Origin: Deltaproteobacteria bacterium
GTDB taxonomy: Bacteria; Desulfobacterota; Syntrophobacteria; BM002
DNA length: 10,018 nucleotides
NCBI GenBank assembly: GCA_020350905.1
Contig: CP070843.1
Coordinates: 3,533,617 to 3,543,634 of the forward strand
Direction: 5' to 3'
Numbering within the stretch: the first letter of the stretch is position 1; each line of letters begins with the position of its first letter. Shown here piece by piece: positions 6,166 to 10,018 of this stretch. Both the position numbers and the translations under genes were made by a program. The notes beneath the pieces are model-generated. The model had not been told where the DNA came from. It saw nothing but the letters and a program-made list of their open reading frames with translations, and did not search any database.

Positions 6166-6435
6166 CTACCGGGTGATCAGCATTATTGCACCCATGACGA
6201 TGAAGAGAATGCCGCCGACGAGTTTCACTATATGGGGGGGGAAGCACCGGGCGAGGAAGGCACCCAGCAGCACGGCTAAAAAAGCGCTGGCAACCAGAGC
6301 CAAAGAGGCACCCAAGAACACGGCCAGCCGTGACTGGCTGTCGGCTGAGAGGCAGAGAGCTGCGAATTGAGTTTTGTCCCCTAGCTCTGCCAGAAAGATA
6401 AGACTGAAAGTGGTCAGAAGTGTTTTAATGTCCAA
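6166..6435 (-). CDS. Half-length TMEM165/GDT1 family cation transporter
   Basis: An 89-residue membrane protein of the UPF0016/GDT1 family, whose members move Mn2+ or Ca2+, probably in exchange for protons. The family signature ExGDKT appears once as ELGDKTQ at 17-23, inside the first hydrophobic segment (about 8-28). Two more segments follow at about 36-60 and 68-87. Most family proteins carry two copies of this motif in about 190-200 residues, so this one must act as a dimer or with a partner encoded elsewhere; no second half is visible next door. The start is TTG at 6435, fixed by a strong AAGGAGG (complement of 6441-6447) five bases away. It converges on the membrane-protein gene and has its own promoter and leader hairpin. 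Confidence 0.87.
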   Translation of the reverse strand: MDIKTLLTTFSLIFLAELGDKTQFAALCLSADSQSRLAVFLGASLALVASAFLAVLLGAFLARCFPPHIVKLVGGILFIVMGAIMLITR

Positions 6436-6452
6436 TTTCTCCTCCTTAAAGA

Positions 6453-6485
6453 CTCCCTGACCTGCTTCAGCGGGGCTTCAGGGAG
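6453..6485 (-). promoter_or_regulatory. Leader hairpin in front of the GDT1 ribosome binding site
   Basis: CTCCCTGA (6453-6460) and TCAGGGAG (6478-6485) form a perfect eight-base stem around a 17-base loop in the minus-strand leader. It ends five bases before the Shine-Dalgarno. No T tract follows on either strand, so it is not a classical terminator. In the minus-strand transcript the CUCC of the first arm could alternatively pair with GGAG of the Shine-Dalgarno. Manganese riboswitches (yybP-ykoY) often precede this gene family, but their conserved GGGGAGU sequence is absent. Confidence 0.5.
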
Positions 6486-6518
6486 CTTCAATACGTGCAA
6501 AAGGTGATGAGGGTATCA

Positions 6519-6548
6519 TCTATAGGTGAGGCAAGGGTCAAAAGTCAA
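6519..6548 (-). promoter_or_regulatory. Promoter for the GDT1 gene
   Basis: On the minus strand TTGACT (complement of 6543-6548) matches five of six consensus bases and is followed after 18 bases by TATAGA (complement of 6519-6524), matching four. Transcription would start near 6512, giving a leader of about 77 bases that contains the eight-base-pair hairpin. Confidence 0.5.
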
Positions 6549-6689
6549 CGGTTCTTTTCCTGTCAGACTTTAATTCTTGTTTTTGCCGATCTGGCCGACC
6601 AGCAAAGAGCCTTATCATCCGATCCTGGAGAGTTGTCGGCTTTACACTAATGTGGCAAACCCACACCAACAAAAACCGCTGCGCCCGCC

Positions 6690-6812
6690 CTCGGCCGTGA
6701 GCAGTTCGGCCTTGAGTTCACTGCCGAAAGGCTCGGGCCGAACGGTGCCCGGAACAGGATATCACGTACAGGTCAAGTACGCTTCATCCTTTCCGAGCCT
6801 GCGCGCGGCCAC
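6690..6812. repeat. GC-rich block of overlapping inverted repeats
   Basis: Three sets of complementary arms are packed here. GTTCGGCC (6704-6711) pairs with GGCCGAAC (6736-6743). AGGCTCGG (6729-6736) pairs with CCGAGCCT (6793-6800). A rod is built from CGGAA/TTCCG (6750-6754, 6791-6795), AGGAT/ATCCT (6756-6760, 6786-6790) and CGTAC/GTACG (6765-6769, 6777-6781) around a seven-base loop. A GCC-GAAA-GGC mini-hairpin lies at 6723-6732. Some arms exclude each other, so alternative folds are possible. The phrase GCCGAAAGGCTCGGGCCGAACGG resembles, in reverse complement, the CCGTTCG..CTGAGC..GTCGAAG extragenic repeats seen in many bacterial genomes. Confidence 0.5.
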
Positions 6813-6870
6813 ATCTGGAACACTCTGAGGCGTTTTTCCATGGAGTAGGTCTACAACATTAGGGTTTAGT

Positions 6871-6900
6871 AAGACACATAAAAGCCGATTATGATACAAT
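6871..6900 (+). promoter_or_regulatory. Possible promoter for the radical SAM gene
   Basis: AAGACA (6871-6876), 18 bases, then TACAAT (6895-6900) match four and five consensus bases. A leader of about 60 bases would precede the ATG at 6966. An overlapping TATGAT (6890-6895) could serve as the -10 instead. Confidence 0.33.
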
Positions 6901-6965
6901 TCCGGGTCGAGGTCTGTTGAATATGTTGAGGAAGCTCAATGCTGTTTGAGTGAGAAAGGATTTCG

Positions 6966-8102
6966 ATGGTCGAGCAAGGTCCCATAAGACCCCCAAGTGA
7001 AAGCAAGAGTCTGCTTCTGAGGCTGACACGTAACTGTCCATGGAACAAATGCCTGTTCTGTCCAGTATACAAAGAAACTGCCTTCTCTCGCAGATCGGTA
7101 GCCGAAATAAAATGTGAAATCGATGAGATCGGTGAAATTATTGAGGATATTCAGAGGATTTCGGAGAAACTTGGTTTCGGGGGGAAGATTACAGGAACAG
7201 TGATTTCCCATATCTATCCTAGTAGAGATCACGCTCTTATCTATCGCCAGATAGCTCACTGGTTATACTTCGGAGAAGGAAGCGTTTTTCTGCAGGATGC
7301 CAATAGCCTGATTATGAGGCCTGAGGATCTGGCAGAGATTCTTCAGTATTTGCGTGAGACAATTCCCGGAATCCGTAGAATAACCAGCTACGCTCGGTCC
7401 AGAACCTTGGCTCGGCGGACTTTGGAGCAGTTGGTAATGCTGCGCGAGGCGGGTCTGGACCGCATACACATTGGCATGGAGAGCGGATATGATCCCGTGC
7501 TGAGTTTTATGCAAAAAGGAAGTACGGCGGCTGAACATGTCAAAGCGGGTTGTCTTGTTAAAGAGGCCTCCATCTCCCTGTCGGAGTACGTCATGCCAGG
7601 CGTTGGGGGGAAACTCTGGTGGCGGGAGCATGCCCTGGCTACAGCAGACGTGCTGAACCAGATCAATGCTGATTTTATCAGGCTCCGCTCCCTGAGGGTT
7701 CCCAAGTCTGCTCCCCTTTTCGAGAAAATTGAAACAGGCGAGATGGAACTCCTCGACGATGACGGCGTGGTGCGAGAAATCCGTCTTTTCCTAGAACATC
7801 TGGATGGTATCACTTCAACGGTAGCTTCTGATCACATCATGAACCTGTTGGAAGAGATATCTGGAACTCTGCCTGACGACAAAGAGAAGATGTTGTCTGT
7901 GGCCGATCGCTACTTGGCCCTGCCAGAAAAGGAACGACTCATTTACAAGGTGGGACGTTGGGGAGGAGCGTACAGGAGTTTGGGCGACCTGGAAGACTCT
8001 GTTCTTCGAGCCAAGATTGAGAACGTGATACATCAATGGAATGTGGGTGAATCTGGACAAATAAATGAAATAATTAAAGAAATGGCCGATCAGTATATCT
8101 AG
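6966..8102 (+). CDS. Radical SAM protein with CX4CX2C cluster motif
   Basis: A 378-residue cytoplasmic radical SAM enzyme. The cluster-binding cysteines are C24, C29 and C32 in TRNCPWNKCLFCPVYK, a CX4CX2C spacing instead of the common CX3CX2C. This spacing fits a group of Elp3/MiaB-like proteins that begin LLLRxTRNCPWN. The barrel continues through an ITSYARSRTL strand to IHIGMESGYDPVLSFMQKG (about 167-185), the SAM-side ExG region of this group. After RSLRVPKSAPLFEKI the C-terminal part holds SDHIMNLLEEISGTLPDDKEKML, a conserved region outside the core. There is no B12 domain. The start is firm: AAAGGA (6955-6960) lies five bases before ATG 6966. It stands alone between two long noncoding stretches, so context gives no substrate. 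The reaction is unknown. Confidence 0.85.
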   Translation: MVEQGPIRPPSESKSLLLRLTRNCPWNKCLFCPVYKETAFSRRSVAEIKCEIDEIGEIIEDIQRISEKLGFGGKITGTVISHIYPSRDHALIYRQIAHWLYFGEGSVFLQDANSLIMRPEDLAEILQYLRETIPGIRRITSYARSRTLARRTLEQLVMLREAGLDRIHIGMESGYDPVLSFMQKGSTAAEHVKAGCLVKEASISLSEYVMPGVGGKLWWREHALATADVLNQINADFIRLRSLRVPKSAPLFEKIETGEMELLDDDGVVREIRLFLEHLDGITSTVASDHIMNLLEEISGTLPDDKEKMLSVADRYLALPEKERLIYKVGRWGGAYRSLGDLEDSVLRAKIENVIHQWNVGESGQINEIIKEMADQYI

Positions 8103-8116
8103 GCGCAAAGCGCAAA
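8103..8116 (+). repeat. Two tandem GCGCAAA heptamers
   Basis: GCGCAAA occurs twice in a row right after the stop codon of the radical SAM gene; a related GGCGCTAAGCAC occurs at 6140-6151, also at a gene end. Such phrases recur in the spacers of related genomes; function unknown. Confidence 0.4.
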
Positions 8117-8313
8117 GCCCATGGTGCTTAGAGTTCCGGTATTCTTATTCTTGGGACATGTAACTATCGCGTACAACGCCATTAGACTTATCTGGCTTAC
8201 TGTATAACCCATCCATTCTTCCTAAACAGCTCTCAGCTGCTAGCTGCCTGCTGGATAATTCGCCCTGCGAACTTAAGAGTTGCCTTTGAGGTAAAACTGC
8301 GATATATAGCGCG

Positions 8314-8386
8314 GTGTCGCACTGGGAAGGCCAGACGACGAGCGTCGAGAGAAAGGAGAGACTACCGACCAGTAATTATCCGACAC
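8314..8386 (+). other. Nested inverted repeats, possible RNA fold
   Basis: GTGTCG (8314-8319) pairs with CGACAC (8381-8386). Inside it ACTGG (8321-8325) pairs with CCAGT (8369-8373), and inside that GACG (8334-8337) pairs with CGTC (8343-8346). The nesting is tidy, but arms of 4-6 bases in 73 bases can arise by chance. Confidence 0.25.
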
Positions 8387-8636
8387 GAGGATTTTTGCAG
8401 GCAAGAACATCAGACTCATTGAGAACCATTAGGTTCAGGTTGCATAGGGCTTCGGAAACCTACAAGCATAGTGATGTAAAAAATTTCACCCAAGCTGATT
8501 GGCTTTAGCCCCAAACAAAACCCACCTTTTCTCGCCTGCCTTTAGGCTTCTTCTAAGGATCCTGCCGAAGTGAGCCCCTGAAAGATTTACTCGGGCCAGT
8601 GCTGGTTGGTATTCAGCAAAGCTGCATTCGAAACTT

Positions 8637-9752
8637 ATGTCCATTCGAGTACCTGACAACATAGCCACTTTAGAACCCTACCCACCAGGAAAACCCCTCG
8701 AAGAACTAGAACGTGAATACGGTATTAGAGATTCCATCAAACTTGCCTCCAATGAAAACCCGCTGGGAGCATCCCCGCTGGCTCTAGAAGCCATTCGCAA
8801 GCACTTGAAGAACGTGCGCCGCTATCCTGATGGGAGTGGATACTATCTCAGAAAGCAATTGAGTCAGCGATTAGAGGTGAATGAGTCCTCGATTGTACTA
8901 GGCAACGGCTCAAATGAAATCATTGATCTCCTTATTCGCACCTTTGTCCAGCCTGGTGAGGACGTGTTGATGTCAGAGCCCACCTTTCTCGTCTACCGTC
9001 TTATGACGCAGGCAGTGGGGGGGCGTCCTGTTCAGGTCGCTCAGAAAGCGTTTGCTCATGACCTGAAAGCCATGGCAGAGGCTTTCACCCCACAAACCAG
9101 ACTCGTGTTTTTGGACAATCCCAACAATCCAAGCGGCACGGTCGTCGGTCGAAAGGAATTTGAAACTTTTATAGACCGGGTTCCAGATGATGTCCTCATC
9201 GTCCTTGATGAGGCCTATATAGAATTTGCCAACCCAGAGCAGACAATTACTGGTCTGAAGTACCTGAGCGATTCGCCGCCGGTGATCAGCCTTCGAACTT
9301 TTTCCAAAGCCTATGGCCTTGCGGGACTTCGGGTTGGATACGGAGTCATGCCTCCAGAGGTGGCGGATTATGTGAATCGCGTGCGCCAACCCTTCAATGT
9401 TAATAGTTTGGCCCAGGTGGCGGCCCTGGCCGCCCTGGATGACGGACAGTTTTTGCAGGAGACTCAGAAGGTCGTGCGGGAAGGATTGGCATTCCTATAT
9501 AAGGAGCTGGCAGAGATGCAGATACGCACTCTTCCCACGCAAACAAATTTTTTCCTGATGGAAATCGGCTACGATGGACGACAGGTTTACGAGGCTATGC
9601 TGCGACGAGGAGTGATCGTCAGGGCCATGAATGCATACGGCTTAGACAATTATATTCGGATTTCAGTGGGGCGCCCCGAGGAGAATCAGAGGTTCCTCAC
9701 CGCTCTCAGGGAAGCTATGGCGGAGCTGGAGACTGACAGTGAAGGCCGATAG
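8637..9752 (+). CDS. hisC: Histidinol-phosphate aminotransferase
   Basis: HisC is a PLP-dependent class I/II aminotransferase that converts imidazole acetol phosphate and glutamate to histidinol phosphate in histidine synthesis; family members also accept aromatic amino acids. The 371-residue length is normal. Visible motifs are LASNENPLGASPLA near the N-terminus, RYPDGSGYYLR, LDNPNNPSGTVV, LDEAYIEF (the Asp that holds the pyridine nitrogen), and TFSKAYGLAGLRVGYG, in which K224 is the expected Schiff-base lysine. The ending YIRISVGRPEEN supplies the substrate carboxylate-binding Arg. ATG 8637 is the only ordinary start in the open frame (in-frame TGA at 8571), yet it lacks a clear Shine-Dalgarno. 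cmk follows on the same strand after 196 bases, an order known in Desulfobacterota, where it is not part of a his operon. Confidence 0.93.
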   Translation: MSIRVPDNIATLEPYPPGKPLEELEREYGIRDSIKLASNENPLGASPLALEAIRKHLKNVRRYPDGSGYYLRKQLSQRLEVNESSIVLGNGSNEIIDLLIRTFVQPGEDVLMSEPTFLVYRLMTQAVGGRPVQVAQKAFAHDLKAMAEAFTPQTRLVFLDNPNNPSGTVVGRKEFETFIDRVPDDVLIVLDEAYIEFANPEQTITGLKYLSDSPPVISLRTFSKAYGLAGLRVGYGVMPPEVADYVNRVRQPFNVNSLAQVAALAALDDGQFLQETQKVVREGLAFLYKELAEMQIRTLPTQTNFFLMEIGYDGRQVYEAMLRRGVIVRAMNAYGLDNYIRISVGRPEENQRFLTALREAMAELETDSEGR

Positions 9753-9763
9753 CGGAACGTGAA

Positions 9764-9894
9764 GAAATCCGAAGTCAGAAATCCGAAGCACGAAACAAAT
9801 CTAAATGTCCAAAGCACGAAATTCGAAACGAACCAGCTTATTGTAGACAAGAAGATCATTCGATGTTTTGAATATTTAATGTTCGAATTTATTT
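9764..9894. repeat. Degenerate AT-rich spacer element with direct and inverted repeats
   Basis: GAAATCCGAAG occurs at 9764-9774 and 9778-9788, and AAGCACGAAA at 9786-9795 and 9812-9821, followed by TTCGAAA. About 50 bases later ATTCGA (9858-9863) and TCGAAT (9883-9888) form an inverted pair. The right arm (9872-9894), reverse complemented, resembles the AAACAAATCTAAAT stretch of the left arm. The whole resembles GAAATCCGAAGCACGAAAT...TTCGAATTTGTTT intergenic elements frequent in environmental bacterial genomes. It fills most of the hisC-cmk gap. Confidence 0.55.
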
Positions 9895-9948
9895 GACCTG
9901 AGATTGAGCGGAGATGTTCGGTGTAGTGCTACCGAAATAGGATTATCT

Positions 9949-10018
9949 ATGACTCAAGAGTTAGTCATTACCATTGACGGTCCCGCCGGGGCCGGCAAGA
10001 GCACCGTGAGTAAACTTC
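9949..10018 (+). CDS. cmk: Cytidylate kinase, 5' end only
   Basis: The first 23 codons encode a beta strand (LVITIDG) followed by the P-loop GPAGAGKST, which together are the typical N-terminus of CMP/dCMP kinase; the rest lies beyond the window. The enzyme transfers phosphate from ATP to CMP or dCMP in pyrimidine nucleotide recycling. ATG 9949 is supported by AGGA (9939-9942) six bases upstream. In related genomes cmk is often followed by ispH and rpsA, which would be expected just past the right edge. Confidence 0.85.
   Translation, partial: MTQELVITIDGPAGAGKSTVSKL

Larger units (their letters stand above)
6436..6965. other. 530-base noncoding stretch between GDT1 and the radical SAM gene
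   Basis: Neither strand has a convincing coding frame. The left part (6436-6550) is the promoter and leader of the minus-strand GDT1 gene. The middle (6690-6812) is a GC-rich block full of inverted repeats. The right part holds a possible promoter and the ribosome binding site of the radical SAM gene. Bases 6551-6689 show only a small CTGG/CCAG hairpin near 6590-6601. Confidence 0.6.
8103..8636. other. 534-base noncoding stretch before hisC
   Basis: No frame on either strand looks like a real gene. It opens with two GCGCAAA heptamers (8103-8116) directly after the radical SAM stop. It also contains a CAGC/GCTG-rich phrase (8227-8254), a lone TATAAC at 8203-8208 without a fair -35, and nested inverted repeats at 8314-8386. 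No tRNA, T-box or known riboswitch core is visible. hisC has no good promoter or Shine-Dalgarno in the last 60 bases. Confidence 0.5.

Noticed and set aside
6436..6520. yybP-ykoY manganese riboswitch upstream of GDT1
   Set aside because: Expected from family knowledge, but the conserved GGGGAGU and matching second loop are not in the leader.
6577..6828. Coding frame across the GC-rich inverted-repeat block
   Set aside because: The 83-residue translation has low-complexity Ser/Pro composition, no family resemblance and no Shine-Dalgarno, and it runs through palindromic DNA.
8314..8508. 64-residue frame starting GTG upstream of hisC
   Set aside because: No Shine-Dalgarno, no recognisable motif, and an unusual basic composition; looks like a chance open frame.

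Overview
The window looks like chromosome of an anaerobic, Desulfobacterota-like bacterium (Syntrophobacter or sulfate-reducer type). The pointers are an oxygen-sensitive indolepyruvate:ferredoxin oxidoreductase (iorAB), a hisC-cmk order known from that group, many small cysteine-rich proteins, and spacers filled with short degenerate repeats of a kind common in its relatives. This placement is inferred from gene content and style; no marker gene is present to prove it. I see no phage, insertion sequence, CRISPR array, rRNA or tRNA.

Layout. Bases 1-1598 carry the 3' part of iorA, interrupted by one in-frame TGA, followed by iorB. Bases 1671-2192 encode a secreted protein with two calcium-binding DxDxDG loops. 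A sigma70-type promoter near 2229-2258 then leads into a two-gene unit: an 83-residue triple zinc-ribbon protein, whose ribosome binding site sits in the loop of a hairpin, and a cyclic-nucleotide-binding/PilZ fusion protein. A minus-strand FmdB-type zinc-ribbon gene (3500-3763) is divergent from a plus-strand set: a DUF4213/DUF364 protein, a PrmA-like methyltransferase 25 bases later, and a four-helix membrane protein of the phage-holin-4_2/YvlD family. A half-length TMEM165/GDT1 transporter gene lies on the minus strand at 6166-6435, with its own promoter and a hairpin leader.

The radical SAM gene (6966-8102) stands alone between two noncoding stretches of about 530 bases each. The left one contains a GC-rich block (6690-6812) crowded with inverted repeats, the strongest unexplained structure in the window. 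hisC (8637-9752) and the first 70 bases of cmk (from 9949) end the window, separated by a degenerate AT-rich repeat element.

Functionally these are mostly separate units. iorAB oxidises aryl pyruvates formed by transamination of aromatic amino acids and reduces ferredoxin. The zinc-ribbon and cNMP/PilZ pair looks like a second-messenger output module. hisC and cmk are housekeeping genes. No gene cluster here is clearly a new system. The best leads are the inverted-repeat block, the hairpin-embedded ribosome binding site, the stop codon inside iorA, and two spacer-repeat families.
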